Source of the DNA: Pseudomonas sp. NKUCC02_KPG | GTDB taxonomy: Bacteria; Pseudomonadota; Gammaproteobacteria; Pseudomonadales; Pseudomonadaceae | Assembly (NCBI RefSeq): GCF_019345465.1 | Contig: NZ_JAHKRC010000003.1 | Coordinates: forward strand, 124,001-188,000 | Direction: 5' to 3' | Length of the DNA stretch: 64,000 nt | Shown here: piece by piece, positions 1 to 9,778 of the stretch | Layout of the letters: each line of letters starts with the position of its first letter | Position numbering within the stretch: the first letter of the stretch is position 1 | Notes under the pieces: model-generated | What the model saw: only the letters and a program-made list of their open reading frames with translations | Told to the model about the DNA's origin: nothing | Databases searched by the model: none | Program-made: the position numbers and the translations under genes

Positions 1-1508
1 TGCGGTATCGGATTGCGCATCAGCGTGCCCACCACCAGGGCGCCCAGAAGCCCCATCACCCCCGCTACCCACAAGACCAGGCTAAACCCCGCCACAAAGG
101 CGCTAGTCGCCAAAGACTGGATCTGTGCGTGTGCCTCCAGTGGCAGTTGGCTGAGCGCCCCCGGCATGTCACCGGCCACTACCCGCGAAGCAATGAAGTG
201 GCTTTGCCCCAGCCACTGCCCGGCGTCCTGCTTGAGGCTGGCGCGCAAGTGTTGCTCGGTGTGGCTCCCCAGCAGGGCTCCAAATACGCCGATGGCCAGC
301 ACAATGGCGCTAAAGCGCATGGTGGTACTCATGCCGGACGCCATCCCCACACGGTCACGTGGCACGCAGGCCATGATGTTTTTCTGCGTATCGCCATTGA
401 GCAAACCCGCCCCGGCACCCGTTACCGCAGTGGTCAGCGCAAAGCTCAGGTAGCCGCCATGATCCACCGCCCAGGCACTGAGCAGGTTGCCGCAACCTAC
501 CAGGGTCAAACCGGCGGCCATCATGCTGGCAGGGCTGTAACGGGACGCCAGGCGGGCGCCGATACGCGGGCAGAGCAGCATGGCCAGGGCAAACGGCAAC
601 ATCCCAAGGCCCGAAGTGACAGCGCTCAAGCCCAGGCCGTTTTGCAGATAGAACGGCAGCAAGGTCATCATCACCTGAGCGCAGCCCGCATAGGCAAACA
701 TGCCCAGCAGGGCGCCGATAAAGCGCGGATGGCGAAACAGTTGCAGGTCGATCATGGGGCGCCGCTGCAGTGATTCGATCAACACAAACAGAACCAGCAA
801 CAGCACACCGGCACTTATCCGGGCATAGGTCAGCGGGGCGTTCCAGCCAATGCGATTGGCTTCGATCAGGCCCCAGATCAGGCACACCAGACTGGCGCTG
901 AAGGCCAGGCTGCCCCAGGGGTCGAGTCGGGCCGATTGCGGGTCGCGGGATTCAGCGATGGCATGCCTGACCAGCAGCATCATCAGCAGGCCAACCGGCA
1001 GGTTGAGGTAAAAGATCCAGCGCCAGCCCAGGTATTGGGTGATCAGCCCGCCAAGGGTGGGCGCCGCCGTCATGGCCACCCCCATGCAGGCACCCCAGAA
1101 GGCCCAGGCTTTGGCCCGTTCGACCTCATCGTGAAAGGCATGCCCGATCGAGGCCAGCGCCGAGGTCAGCAGCAAGGCCGCGCCTGCGCCTTTTACGGCG
1201 CGGGCGATTTCCAGCAGCAGGCTGTTGGGCGCCGCGCCGCAGCCGAGGGACGCAAGGATGAAAATACTCAAGCCCCACAGCAGGGTCTTTTTACGACCGA
1301 AGCGGTCGGCAATGCTCCCGGCCGGCAACAGCAAGGCGGCAAACGCCAGCATGTAAGCGCTGACGACCCATTCGATATCGACAAAGCTGGCCCCCAGATC
1401 CCGGGCGATGCTGGGCAGGGTGACGGCGACGATGTTGGTGTCGAGCACGATGAGTGAGCACACCCCGCTGGCCGTGAGCAGGGTGAGGCGCGGGCTGACA
1501 GCTTTCAT
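1..1508 (-). CDS. MFS drug exporter, DHA2 (EmrB/QacA) type, 3' end cut by the window edge
   Basis: The reading frame is open from an ATG at 1508 down to the window start (about 502 codons), with only the last few codons missing. The translation has many hydrophobic helices, as expected of a 14-helix inner-membrane proton-driven exporter. MFS motif A is visible after helix 2 (GSIADRFGRKK). A conserved DHA2-like N-terminus (VLDTNIVAVTLPSIARDLG) starts near residue 22. It is divergent from a LysR gene 160 bp away, the usual arrangement for a regulator and its exporter. Substrate cannot be read from sequence. Confidence 0.88.
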   Translation of the reverse strand, partial: MKAVSPRLTLLTASGVCSLIVLDTNIVAVTLPSIARDLGASFVDIEWVVSAYMLAFAALLLPAGSIADRFGRKKTLLWGLSIFILASLGCGAAPNSLLLEIARAVKGAGAALLLTSALASIGHAFHDEVERAKAWAFWGACMGVAMTAAPTLGGLITQYLGWRWIFYLNLPVGLLMMLLVRHAIAESRDPQSARLDPWGSLAFSASLVCLIWGLIEANRIGWNAPLTYARISAGVLLLVLFVLIESLQRRPMIDLQLFRHPRFIGALLGMFAYAGCAQVMMTLLPFYLQNGLGLSAVTSGLGMLPFALAMLLCPRIGARLASRYSPASMMAAGLTLVGCGNLLSAWAVDHGGYLSFALTTAVTGAGAGLLNGDTQKNIMACVPRDRVGMASGMSTTMRFSAIVLAIGVFGALLGSHTEQHLRASLKQDAGQWLGQSHFIASRVVAGDMPGALSQLPLEAHAQIQSLATSAFVAGFSLVLWVAGVMGLLGALVVGTLMRNPIP

Positions 1509-1670
1509 CGTTTTAGCCCCTGACCCGGTTCAGGCATTACTTTGCAGGCAATTAATTTTACGGTCATGCTCACGTCTCTTCAGTGCGGCGATGGCCCCAG
1601 TGTAGGGGCGGGCACTGCGGTGCTTGTTAGCCTGAAACCCGAACTTCATTACCTTTGAGCTAATGCTGCT

Positions 1671-2579
1671 ATGGACATACGCCATTTCCGTTATTTCCTG
1701 GCCGTTGCCCGGCAGGGCAATTTCACCCGGGCCGCAGAAGTACTGGGCATTGCGCCGCCGACCTTGACGCGGCAAATCCAGGACCTTGAATGCGCCCTGG
1801 GCGTGCGCCTGTTTGTGCGCCAGCAGCGACAGATCAGCCTGACCGAAGCTGGGCGGGCCCTGTTGCCCGAGGCGGAGGCCACGGTGCGCCAGTTCGAATT
1901 TGCCCAGCGCAATGCCCAGCGGGCCGGGCGTGGAGAGACAGGCCATATCGAACTGGGTTACGTGGCATCGGCGGTGTACTCAGGGGTTTTGCAGCAGCAG
2001 GTGCAGGGGTTTTCCAATGAATGCGCCGAGGTCAGTTTGAGTGTGCGTGAAGCACCGATGGCCAGTTTGCCGGTGATGGTCGCTGAAGGCCGCTTCGATC
2101 TGGGTTATGTGCGCTCACCCATGACCTTGCCCGAGGGGCTGGAGGCGATTCGTCTCAAGGCCGAGGGATTTGTTCTCGCCCTGGCTGCAGACAGCTGGCT
2201 GGCGCGTCTTAAAAGCGTCAGTGCGCAGCATCTGCAAAACGAGACGTTTATTTTGCCGGAGCAAATCAGCGGTACGTTGCAGGTGGCTGCCCAAGGCGAC
2301 TTTGCGCCCGCGCTGGGGCCCCAGCCGGGAGGGCTGGTGGCTGTGATTGCCCTGGTTTCACTGCGTCAGGGCGTGGCGGTGGTCCCTGAATCAGTGGTCG
2401 GCCATATCAGCCTGCCCAATGTCATTTACCGGTCGATTGAAGGGTGTGAGGCGCAGTCGTGGCTGTCGTTGATCTACCGTCGATTTGAAAAATCGGCGGC
2501 GGTGACGCGTTATATCGAACAGGTAAAGCGCGTCAGTGCGCACGAACAACAGGCCAGCAGGATTTCCTCGCATTCATAG
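1671..2579 (+). CDS. LysR-family transcriptional regulator
   Basis: A 302-residue protein with an N-terminal winged helix-turn-helix typical of LysR proteins (FTRAAEVLGIAPPTLTRQI, residues about 18-36). It is followed by the dimerisation helix and a type-2 periplasmic-binding-protein-like effector domain. Length is normal for the family. It is divergent from the MFS exporter and probably controls it from the 160-bp shared intergenic region. The inducer is unknown. Confidence 0.92.
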   Translation: MDIRHFRYFLAVARQGNFTRAAEVLGIAPPTLTRQIQDLECALGVRLFVRQQRQISLTEAGRALLPEAEATVRQFEFAQRNAQRAGRGETGHIELGYVASAVYSGVLQQQVQGFSNECAEVSLSVREAPMASLPVMVAEGRFDLGYVRSPMTLPEGLEAIRLKAEGFVLALAADSWLARLKSVSAQHLQNETFILPEQISGTLQVAAQGDFAPALGPQPGGLVAVIALVSLRQGVAVVPESVVGHISLPNVIYRSIEGCEAQSWLSLIYRRFEKSAAVTRYIEQVKRVSAHEQQASRISSHS

Positions 2580-2661
2580 GTGCGTTAGCGTCTGGAAGCA
2601 GTACAATCGCGCCCCTTTACCGGGCATGGATGCTGTTCGGCACCCGCTTACGAGAAGGTCC

Positions 2662-4758
2662 ATGGTTTCTGCAAGCTACTCTCCCTCGCTGGTTTTTATC
2701 TCCCTGTGTGTTGCCATTCTGGCGTCGTACACCGCCCTTGATCTGAGCGGTCGTATTGCCACTGCCAGGGGCCGGGCCGTGTATCTATGGATCGGTGGCG
2801 GGGCACTGGCCATGGGGTTTGGCGTGTGGTCGATGCACTTTATCGGGATGCTTGCGCTGGAGTTGCCGCTGACCCTGGGGTACGACCTGGGGCTTACCCT
2901 GTGGTCTTTGCTGGTGGCTATCCTGTCGTCAGGCTTTGCCTTGTGGCTGGTCAGTCAGCCGCACTTGCCGGCACTGCAATTGTTGTTCGGCGCCTTGATC
3001 ATGGGTGCGGGCATCAGTGCCATGCACTACAGCGGCATGGCGGCGTTGCGCATGCAGCCGGGGATTGGTTACGACCCGACGCTGTTTGCCCTGTCGTTGC
3101 TGATCGCGGTAGGCGCTTCTGCCGCCGCGTTGTCGATTGCGTTTCGCCTGCGCAAGAAAACCCCTTATGTGCGTCTGATCCGGGGAGGGGCTGCGGTCAT
3201 CATGGGGCTGGCCATCGTCGGTATGCATTACACCGGCATGGCGGCGGCGAATTTTCCCATTGGCAGTTTTTGCGGGGCCGCCGTGGATGGCTTGAGCGGC
3301 AAGGGGCTGGATAATCTGGTGCTGGTGTCCAGCCTGGCCGTGCTGGTGATTGCTCTGTTGACCTCGGTTTTTGATGACCGGCTCAATGCCCGTACGGCGG
3401 TCCTTGCCGACTCTTTGACCCTGGCCAATGAGGAGCTTACGCAACTGGCGCTGCACGACACCCTGACCGGGCTGCCTAACCGTATCCTGCTGGCTGACCG
3501 CATCGGTCAGGCGATGAGCAAGGTGACGGAGCAGGGCGGATGCTTCTCGCTGATGTTTATCGATCTCGATGGTTTCAAACCGGTAAACGACGCTTTTGGT
3601 CATCACCTGGGCGACCGCCTGTTGCGTGAAGTGGCGTTGCGCTTGCGCGAGCAGTTGCGCAGCCAGGACACCCTGGCGCGAATCGGTGGCGATGAATTTG
3701 TATTGCTGGTGCGCCTGCTTGAGCCGGACGATGCCCCGCAAGTGGCGGCGCGCCAGGTCAGTCTGTTGTCCAAGGCGTTCCGGGTCGACGAGCATGATTT
3801 GCTGATTTCCGCGAGTGTCGGCATCGCGCTGTATCCCGGCAACGGTCTGAGTGCCGAAGAGCTGCTGATGAACGCCGATGCGGCGATGTATCACGCCAAG
3901 GGCACGGGCAAAAATGGCTACAGTTTTTTCGATGCCTCGATGAACTTCAACGCCCGCAAACAGTTGCAACTGCTGCAAGACTTGCGTCAGGCCCTGGTGC
4001 TGCAACAGTTCCGTTTGCATTACCAGCCCAAGTTCGACGCGGGCACTGGCCAGCCGGTAGGTGCCGAGGCCTTGTTGCGCTGGGAGCATCCGCAGCAGGG
4101 TTTGCTGTTGCCGGAGAGCTTTATCGACCTCGCGGAGAAAACCGGGCTGATCATCCCTATTGGCGATTGGGTGCTTAACGAGGCGTGCCGCCAGATGCGC
4201 GTGTGGTTCGATCAGGGTTATAGCGGCTGGCGCATTGCGGTCAACCTGTCGGCATTGCAGTTCTGCCACACGGGGCTGGTCGACAGCGTTGTCGAGGCGC
4301 TGGAACGGCATCGGTTGCCAGCCAACAGCCTGACCCTGGAAATCACCGAAACCACCGCCATGAGCGACGCCGATGCAAGCATGGTGGTGCTGCAGCGCCT
4401 TTCGCAGATGGGCGTGGACCTGTCCATTGATGACTTCGGCACCGGCTACTCCAGCCTGATGTACCTCAAGCGTCTGCCGGCCAATGAATTGAAGATCGAC
4501 CGTGGTTTTGTTCGTGACCTGGAGCATGACAGCGACGATGCGGCGATTGTCTCGGCCATTGTTGCGCTGGGCCAGGCACTGGGGCTGCGGATTGTGGCCG
4601 AAGGTGTGGAAACCGATACCCAGCAAAGCTTTTTGACTACCCTGGGCTGCGATTCACTGCAGGGTTTTCTGTTGGGTCAGCCTCTGCCTGCCGAGCAATT
4701 CATGCAGGAAATCCATCGCGCCGAGCCCGTCACGGACAGAAAATCGACACTGACCTGA
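2662..4758 (+). CDS. MHYT-GGDEF-EAL cyclic-di-GMP turnover protein (MucR/NbdA-like)
   Basis: Start set at ATG 2662, which has a purine-rich binding site (GAGAAGG) and puts the first membrane helix at the N-terminus; an upstream in-frame start would overlap the LysR gene. The protein is about 698 residues. The N-terminal half has seven hydrophobic segments with repeated MHF/MHY motifs (SMHFIGM, AMHYSGM, GMHYTGM) typical of the MHYT sensor, thought to bind metal and sense oxygen or NO. A GGDEF domain with intact RIGGDEF follows. Then comes an EAL domain with EALLRW, DDFGTGYSSL and AEGVET all present. Both diguanylate cyclase and phosphodiesterase sites therefore look functional. P. aeruginosa MucR and NbdA share this architecture. 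Confidence 0.93.
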   Translation: MVSASYSPSLVFISLCVAILASYTALDLSGRIATARGRAVYLWIGGGALAMGFGVWSMHFIGMLALELPLTLGYDLGLTLWSLLVAILSSGFALWLVSQPHLPALQLLFGALIMGAGISAMHYSGMAALRMQPGIGYDPTLFALSLLIAVGASAAALSIAFRLRKKTPYVRLIRGGAAVIMGLAIVGMHYTGMAAANFPIGSFCGAAVDGLSGKGLDNLVLVSSLAVLVIALLTSVFDDRLNARTAVLADSLTLANEELTQLALHDTLTGLPNRILLADRIGQAMSKVTEQGGCFSLMFIDLDGFKPVNDAFGHHLGDRLLREVALRLREQLRSQDTLARIGGDEFVLLVRLLEPDDAPQVAARQVSLLSKAFRVDEHDLLISASVGIALYPGNGLSAEELLMNADAAMYHAKGTGKNGYSFFDASMNFNARKQLQLLQDLRQALVLQQFRLHYQPKFDAGTGQPVGAEALLRWEHPQQGLLLPESFIDLAEKTGLIIPIGDWVLNEACRQMRVWFDQGYSGWRIAVNLSALQFCHTGLVDSVVEALERHRLPANSLTLEITETTAMSDADASMVVLQRLSQMGVDLSIDDFGTGYSSLMYLKRLPANELKIDRGFVRDLEHDSDDAAIVSAIVALGQALGLRIVAEGVETDTQQSFLTTLGCDSLQGFLLGQPLPAEQFMQEIHRAEPVTDRKSTLT

Positions 4759-4824
4759 CAAACTAAAGCCTTCGCGGTTATTCTGCCCCCCAGACTTGGA
4801 TCGTAGTAAGGGGAGCACGTATTT

Positions 4825-5571
4825 ATGGATAAAGTCATCGTGATCACCGGCGGCGGCCGCGGCATAGGTGCCGCCACCGCCGTGCTGGCGGCGCAACAGG
4901 GTTATCGGATTTGCATCAATTACCTGACGGATGATGCGGCAGCCCATGAGGTGCTGGCGCAGGTTCGTGCCCTGGGCGCAAAAGCCATCGCGGTGCGTGC
5001 CGATGTGAGTGACGAAGATGAAATCATTCGCCTGTTTCTTGAAGTCGACGAGCAGTTGGGGCCGGTCACGGCGCTGGTCAACAACGCGGGCACCGTGGGG
5101 CTCAAGTCACGGGTCGACGAGCTCACCGAACTGCGCATCATGCATACCCTGAAAACCAACGTGCTGGGCCCGATCCTGTGTGCCAAGCACGCGGTGCTGC
5201 GCATGTCGCCACGCTACGGCGGGCAGGGCGGCAATATCGTCAATGTGTCGTCGGTGGCATCGCGCCTGGGTTCGCCGGGTGAGTACGTCGACTACGCGGC
5301 CTCCAAGGGCGCGCTCGACACCTTCACCCTGGGCTTGTCCAAGGAACTGGCGGGTGAGGGGATCCGGGTCAATGCAGTGCGCCCCGGGTATATATTCACC
5401 GACTTTCACGCCCTGAGCGGCGATCCGGGCCGGGTCAGCAAACTTGAACCGATCATCCCGATGGGCCGCGGCGGGCGCCCCGAAGAAGTGGCCGAAGCGA
5501 TTGTGTGGCTGCTCTCGGACAAGGCTTCCTACACCACTGGCACCTTTCTGGATCTGGGCGGCGGGCGCTGA
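4825..5571 (+). CDS. Short-chain dehydrogenase/reductase
   Basis: A 248-residue classical SDR. The cofactor motif is TGGGRGIG near residue 8, the structural NNAG motif is present (VNNAGTVG), and the catalytic pair is in YVDYAASKGA (Tyr-x3-Ser/Ala-Lys pattern), with a catalytic Ser in NVSSVAS. The C-terminus LDLGGGR is typical of glucose-dehydrogenase or FabG-like members. The substrate is unknown. It stands alone downstream of the cyclic-di-GMP gene and is followed by a REP element. Confidence 0.85.
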   Translation: MDKVIVITGGGRGIGAATAVLAAQQGYRICINYLTDDAAAHEVLAQVRALGAKAIAVRADVSDEDEIIRLFLEVDEQLGPVTALVNNAGTVGLKSRVDELTELRIMHTLKTNVLGPILCAKHAVLRMSPRYGGQGGNIVNVSSVASRLGSPGEYVDYAASKGALDTFTLGLSKELAGEGIRVNAVRPGYIFTDFHALSGDPGRVSKLEPIIPMGRGGRPEEVAEAIVWLLSDKASYTTGTFLDLGGGR

Positions 5572-5574
5572 GTC

Positions 5575-5660
5575 TGTGGGAGCGGGCTTGTTCGCGATGA
5601 GGGCGGCGCGCAGTTTCTGGCCTGTCCCGTTGCGACCATCGTGAGCCAGCCACTTCCACA
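5575..5660. repeat. Degenerate REP/REPIN palindrome, family A
   Basis: Begins with TGTGGGAGCGGGCTTG and ends with a diverged inverted copy (cacttccaca). The right arm has decayed compared with the complete copies elsewhere in the window. It lies just 3' of the SDR gene. Confidence 0.75.
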
Positions 5661-5693
5661 AGTTTTGTAACTTGCAATTACTTCCCATCCGAC

Positions 5694-5712
5694 GATAATG
5701 CGACTTATTGCT
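5694..5712 (+). promoter_or_regulatory. Candidate Fur box before the FecI-like sigma gene
   Basis: GATAATGCGACTTATTGC resembles the Fur consensus GATAATGATAATCATTATC in its outer parts. It is about 22 bp upstream of the sigma factor start. Iron repression of such FecI-type genes is usual. The match is imperfect. Confidence 0.5.
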
Positions 5713-5733
5713 ATTTAAGTCTGGTTATCTATC

Positions 5734-6246
5734 GTGTCTAGCCCTGTGGACCCCAAAAGCCTGTTGGCAAGTCTGTATCACGACAATCATGCGTGGCTGC
5801 GCGGCTGGCTGTCGCGACAGGTGCGTTGCCCACAGGATGCGGCTGATCTGACCCAGGACACATTTCTGCGCGCCTGGGACGCCCGGCAACTGGAGCGTAT
5901 CCAGGAGCCCAGGGCGTATCTGAGTACCGTCGCCCGCCGCTTGCTGTGTTCACTGTGGCGTCGCCGCAAACTCGAGCAATCCTATCTGGATCAACTGGCC
6001 GATTTGCCCCAGGCCTATGCACCTTCTGCCGAAGACATTGCCCTGGTTCGCGAGGCGATTGAAGCCATTGACCGGGTGCTTGAAGGGCTGCCGTCACGGG
6101 TGAAACGGGCCTTTTTGCTCAATCGCCTTGAAGGCATGCCCCAGCAAGCCATCGCTGACCAGTTGGGGGTATCGCTGGCCACGGTCGAACGTGATTTGCG
6201 TCGCGCCTTTGTTCATTGTCTGGGGCAAACGGAGCCGGTCCTGTGA
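5734..6246 (+). CDS. ECF sigma factor, FecI type
   Basis: A 170-residue sigma-70 family protein with a GTG start. Region 2 is seen in DAADLTQDTFLRAWDAR and in the stretch rich in Trp-Arg-Arg (residues about 60-78). Region 4 helix-turn-helix is AIADQLGVSLATVERDLRR near the C-terminus. It overlaps the next gene by 4 bp (GTGA), and that gene is a FecR-like regulator. Together with the downstream receptor this forms a cell-surface signalling system that switches on receptor expression when the ferric siderophore is present. A possible Fur box lies upstream. Confidence 0.93.
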   Translation: MSSPVDPKSLLASLYHDNHAWLRGWLSRQVRCPQDAADLTQDTFLRAWDARQLERIQEPRAYLSTVARRLLCSLWRRRKLEQSYLDQLADLPQAYAPSAEDIALVREAIEAIDRVLEGLPSRVKRAFLLNRLEGMPQQAIADQLGVSLATVERDLRRAFVHCLGQTEPVL

Positions 6247-7220
6247 GTACAACCAGAGTTGATCCGATTACCCGTGCAGCCATTGACTGGATGCTGCGCC
6301 TGGAGTCCGGGCAGGCCTGCCCTTCGGAGCGGCAGGTGTTCAAGGCATGGCTGGCTGAAAGCCCCGAAAACATGGCCGCATGGCAGCGGGTGGCTGGCGT
6401 TCTGAAAGCCCCTGTGGCTGATTTGCAATCGGTAGAGCGGCGCAGCCCCGGGCAAATGCAGGCCGCACGCCGGGCACTGTTGGCCGGGACTTCTCCGGCG
6501 CGTAAAAAGACCCTGCAAGGCGGCCTGTTACTGTTGCTGCTTGGCCTGGGTGCCGCAGGCTTGGTGGATCGCGTGACCCCACTGACGGGTTTGATGGCCG
6601 ACCAGCACACGGCAACCGGTGAGCGCAAAACCATCGAGCTGATGGATGGCAGCCTGCTCACACTCAACGCCCGCAGCGCAGTCGATATCGAGTTCACTGA
6701 TGGTCAGCGCCGCGTGCGACTGCGCGAAGGCGAGTTGCAGGTGGAGGTGGCCGCCGATGCCGGGCGCCCGTTTGTGGTGGTCACGGCCCAAGGCCAGGTG
6801 CAGGCCCTTGGAACGCGCTTTATGGTGCGTCAGGGGACGGGCGAAAGCCTGGCCAGCGTGCAACAGCACAGTGTGCAACTGAACACCCTGGGTGGTCAGC
6901 AGCGGCGTATAGACACCGGCCAGGCCGTGTCTTTCACGGCCAGCCAGATTGACCCGCAAACCCCTACGTCCCGTAGCCAGACCGATTGGCTCCACGGCCG
7001 TGTAGAGCTGCATGACGAACCGTTGTCAGCCCTGGTCGACGCGCTTGCGCCTTACCAGACGGGGGTGTTGCGCATCAGTCCCGAGGCTGCACGGGTGCGG
7101 GTGTTCGGGGTGTTCCCCCTGAACAACACAGCCCAAACCCTGAGCGCGCTGGCGCAAACCTTGCCGATCAAGGTCACGCGTTACGGGCCGTGGTTGACCC
7201 TGATTGATGTGAATCGGTAA
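6243..7220 (+). CDS. FecR-like anti-sigma regulator
   Basis: Start is the GTG inside the sigma stop (GTGA), giving 325 residues. The N-terminal cytoplasmic domain (about residues 8-50, WMLRLESGQACPSERQVFKAW) is the DUF4880-like sigma-binding part. One membrane helix rich in Leu lies near residue 95-110. The periplasmic FecR domain has the usual GERKTIELMDGSLLTLN opening. The C-terminal region contacts the receptor signalling domain in this family. It is translationally coupled to the sigma gene and precedes the receptor by 100 bp. Confidence 0.92.
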   Translation: MSTTRVDPITRAAIDWMLRLESGQACPSERQVFKAWLAESPENMAAWQRVAGVLKAPVADLQSVERRSPGQMQAARRALLAGTSPARKKTLQGGLLLLLLGLGAAGLVDRVTPLTGLMADQHTATGERKTIELMDGSLLTLNARSAVDIEFTDGQRRVRLREGELQVEVAADAGRPFVVVTAQGQVQALGTRFMVRQGTGESLASVQQHSVQLNTLGGQQRRIDTGQAVSFTASQIDPQTPTSRSQTDWLHGRVELHDEPLSALVDALAPYQTGVLRISPEAARVRVFGVFPLNNTAQTLSALAQTLPIKVTRYGPWLTLIDVNR

Positions 7221-7319
7221 ACCAGCCGAATGGGAATTAATTGCAAATAGTGTGAGGGGAAATCCTTGCTCGTTGGTCAAGGTTACAACTGCCTACCTTG
7301 CAACGAGAAAGGACGCCCC

Positions 7320-9755
7320 ATGCCGTATGCCCCGCTAAGACCTTGCCTGCTGGCACTGACCATCACCCTGAGCATTGCGGGTCACTTGCCAAGTGCGGTG
7401 GCTGAAGCGGTGCACAGTGAGCAAAGTGCCGTTCGGTTTTTTGACCTGCCTGCCGCGCCTTTGGGCGTGACCCTGAGCCGGATCGCCCGTGACAGCAACC
7501 TGACCCTGTCCGTTGCGCCTGCCTTGCTGCAGGGCAGGAACTCCGCGCCGGTGAACGGCATGTACACACCGCAACAGGCTGCCGAACGTGCTCTGGCGGG
7601 CAGTGGCCTGGGCCTGAGCGTGACCGACAGCGGCGCCTTGAGTGTTTACCCGCAGGCTGAGGCGGGCGCGTTGAACCTGGGTGCGACCAACGTGTCGGCG
7701 CGTGTGGGCGAAGAGGGTCGTGGTCACGTTGACGGCTTTGTCGCCACCCGTTCGGCCACCGCGACCAAAACCGACACACCGATTCTGGAGATCCCCCAGA
7801 CCATCAACGTGGTCACTGCTGATCAGGTGCAGGTGCAGGGCGCCCGCGACCTGACACAAGCGTTGCGTTACACCCCGGGGGTGAGCACCAATGGCTACAC
7901 CGATCGCAACACCATCGCTGATGAAATCACCAGTCGGGGTTTTGCCCCCACGCTGCTCTATCTCGATGGCGCCTACCTGCCGTCAGCCGGCAGCCTGGGC
8001 GGCACCCCGCAGATCGATCCCTACACCCTGGAGCGTATCGAAGTGCTCAAGGGCCCGTCCTCCGTGCTGTATGGGCAAAACCAGCCGGGGGGGATGATCA
8101 ATATGGTCTCCAAGCGTCCGGGCACCGAGGCCAGGCACCAGGTCAAGGTCGGCACCGGCAGTTTTGACCGTTACAACCTGGCCTTTGATACCACCGGCCC
8201 GCTGGACGATGCCAAAACCCTGAGCTATCGGCTGATCGGTGTGAGCAATACCGGCAGCGAGCAGGTGGACTACACCGAAGACTCGCGCATGCTGCTGGCG
8301 CCCAGCTTCACCTGGGCCCCCAATGACAGCACCGAACTGACACTGTATGCGCAGTTGCAGCGTGATGACGCCCTGGCCGACTATCAGGCCTTGCCCGCAG
8401 TGGGCAGCCTGTACCGCAACTCCCAGGGCAACAAGATCGACCGCGACACGTTTTTGGGCGACTCGAAATGGAACGACTACAAGCGCGACCAATATGGGGT
8501 GGGCTATCAGTTTTCCCATGACTTCAACGAGGTCATGACGTATCGCCAGAGCCTGAGCTACATCGACGTCAATGACCGCTACAAGGGGTTTTATCTCAAC
8601 CGTTTTGTCACGGCCCCGGACGGTGCTACCGACACCCATGCCAGCCGGACCAAGCTCGACTGGCGCCAGCAGAACAGCTCGTACAGCTTCGACAACCATC
8701 TGCAAAGCGACTTCACCACCGGCCCCCTGCAGCACACCTTGCTGGTGGGTCTGGACTACCGTCAGTTCGCCCGCAAGTATCAGGGCTACAACCTGTCCGG
8801 CAGCGAAGTCATCGACCTCTACAATCCGACCAACTACCGCACCACGGGCGTGCCGACCCTGACCACGAAGTGGGATAACCGGGTCAAGCAAACCGGGCTG
8901 TATGTGCAGGACCAGATTAAGCTGGACAACTTTATCCTGACCATTGGCGGTCGCCACGACTGGGCAAAAGTCGAAAACAACGATTTGCTGGCCCGTTCCC
9001 GGGAGACGCAAAACGACAACAAATTCACCGGCCGCGTGGGCCTGACCTACGTCACCTCGTTTGGCCTGGCGCCGTACATCAGCTACACCGAGTCGTTCTT
9101 GCCGTCAGTGGGCACCTCGGCGCCAGACCGTGGCGCCAAGGCATTCGAGCCGATGACGGGCAAGCAATATGAAGTGGGGGTCAAGTACCAGCCCAATGAC
9201 ACGACGTTGCTCACCGCCTCGGTGTTCGAAATCACCCAGCAAAATGTCCTTACGGGCGACCTTGAGTACCTGGAATATCAAGTCCAGGCAGGTGAAGTCA
9301 GGTCGCGGGGCATTGAAGTGGAAGGCAAAAGCAGCTTCAACAACATCGACCTGATCGCGTCTGTGTCGTATCTGGATGTGATCTATACCAAGTCCAACTA
9401 CGGCAACGAAGGCAACCGCAGCGAGGCTCAATCACCGTGGGCGGCCAGTGTGTGGGCGGACTATCACTTTACCGGGCAGGCACTTGAAGGCGTGACCCTG
9501 GGCGGCGGTGCCCGTTACACCGGGAAAAACTTCGGCGACTCGGCCAACACCTTCAAGACGCCTTCGTTTGTGGTGTATGACGCCACGCTCAGCTATGACC
9601 TTGCGGCACTGGACTCGAGCCTGAAAGGGGTCAGCACCCGCCTCAACGTGCAGAACCTGTTTGATCGCGAGTACGTGTCCTCGTGCAACTACAGTTTCGG
9701 CTGTTACTACGGGCAGCAAAGGACGGCGGCGCTGGAAGTCAAATACGACTGGTGA
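7320..9755 (+). CDS. TonB-dependent siderophore receptor with signalling domain (FoxA/FecA-like)
   Basis: Start at ATG 7320, behind GAGAAAGGA and opening a signal peptide (residues about 1-28). The protein is about 811 residues. An STN signalling domain follows (residues about 40-115, starting FFDLPAAPLGVTLSRIA). The plug has the motif VLYGQNQPGGMINMVSKRP, and a 22-strand beta-barrel ends in an aromatic residue (VKYDW). The C-terminal SSCNYSFGCYYGQQ pair of cysteines resembles hydroxamate receptors of the FoxA/FhuA group. With the two upstream genes it forms a FecI-FecR-receptor relay. GGAAAT at 7258-7263 could be the -35 element read by the cognate sigma, but no convincing -10 was seen. Confidence 0.93.
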   Translation: MPYAPLRPCLLALTITLSIAGHLPSAVAEAVHSEQSAVRFFDLPAAPLGVTLSRIARDSNLTLSVAPALLQGRNSAPVNGMYTPQQAAERALAGSGLGLSVTDSGALSVYPQAEAGALNLGATNVSARVGEEGRGHVDGFVATRSATATKTDTPILEIPQTINVVTADQVQVQGARDLTQALRYTPGVSTNGYTDRNTIADEITSRGFAPTLLYLDGAYLPSAGSLGGTPQIDPYTLERIEVLKGPSSVLYGQNQPGGMINMVSKRPGTEARHQVKVGTGSFDRYNLAFDTTGPLDDAKTLSYRLIGVSNTGSEQVDYTEDSRMLLAPSFTWAPNDSTELTLYAQLQRDDALADYQALPAVGSLYRNSQGNKIDRDTFLGDSKWNDYKRDQYGVGYQFSHDFNEVMTYRQSLSYIDVNDRYKGFYLNRFVTAPDGATDTHASRTKLDWRQQNSSYSFDNHLQSDFTTGPLQHTLLVGLDYRQFARKYQGYNLSGSEVIDLYNPTNYRTTGVPTLTTKWDNRVKQTGLYVQDQIKLDNFILTIGGRHDWAKVENNDLLARSRETQNDNKFTGRVGLTYVTSFGLAPYISYTESFLPSVGTSAPDRGAKAFEPMTGKQYEVGVKYQPNDTTLLTASVFEITQQNVLTGDLEYLEYQVQAGEVRSRGIEVEGKSSFNNIDLIASVSYLDVIYTKSNYGNEGNRSEAQSPWAASVWADYHFTGQALEGVTLGGGARYTGKNFGDSANTFKTPSFVVYDATLSYDLAALDSSLKGVSTRLNVQNLFDREYVSSCNYSFGCYYGQQRTAALEVKYDW

Positions 9756-9778
9756 TGTCACTGCCATCGCCATCGACC

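Noticed and set aside
2929..4626. Long minus-strand frame in the MHYT-GGDEF-EAL gene
   Set aside because: Shadow of the forward gene, whose three domains are complete.
7221..7319. Fur box between fecR-like gene and receptor
   Set aside because: AATGGGAATTAATTGCAA is AT-rich but matches the consensus poorly, and this promoter is expected to depend on the ECF sigma factor.
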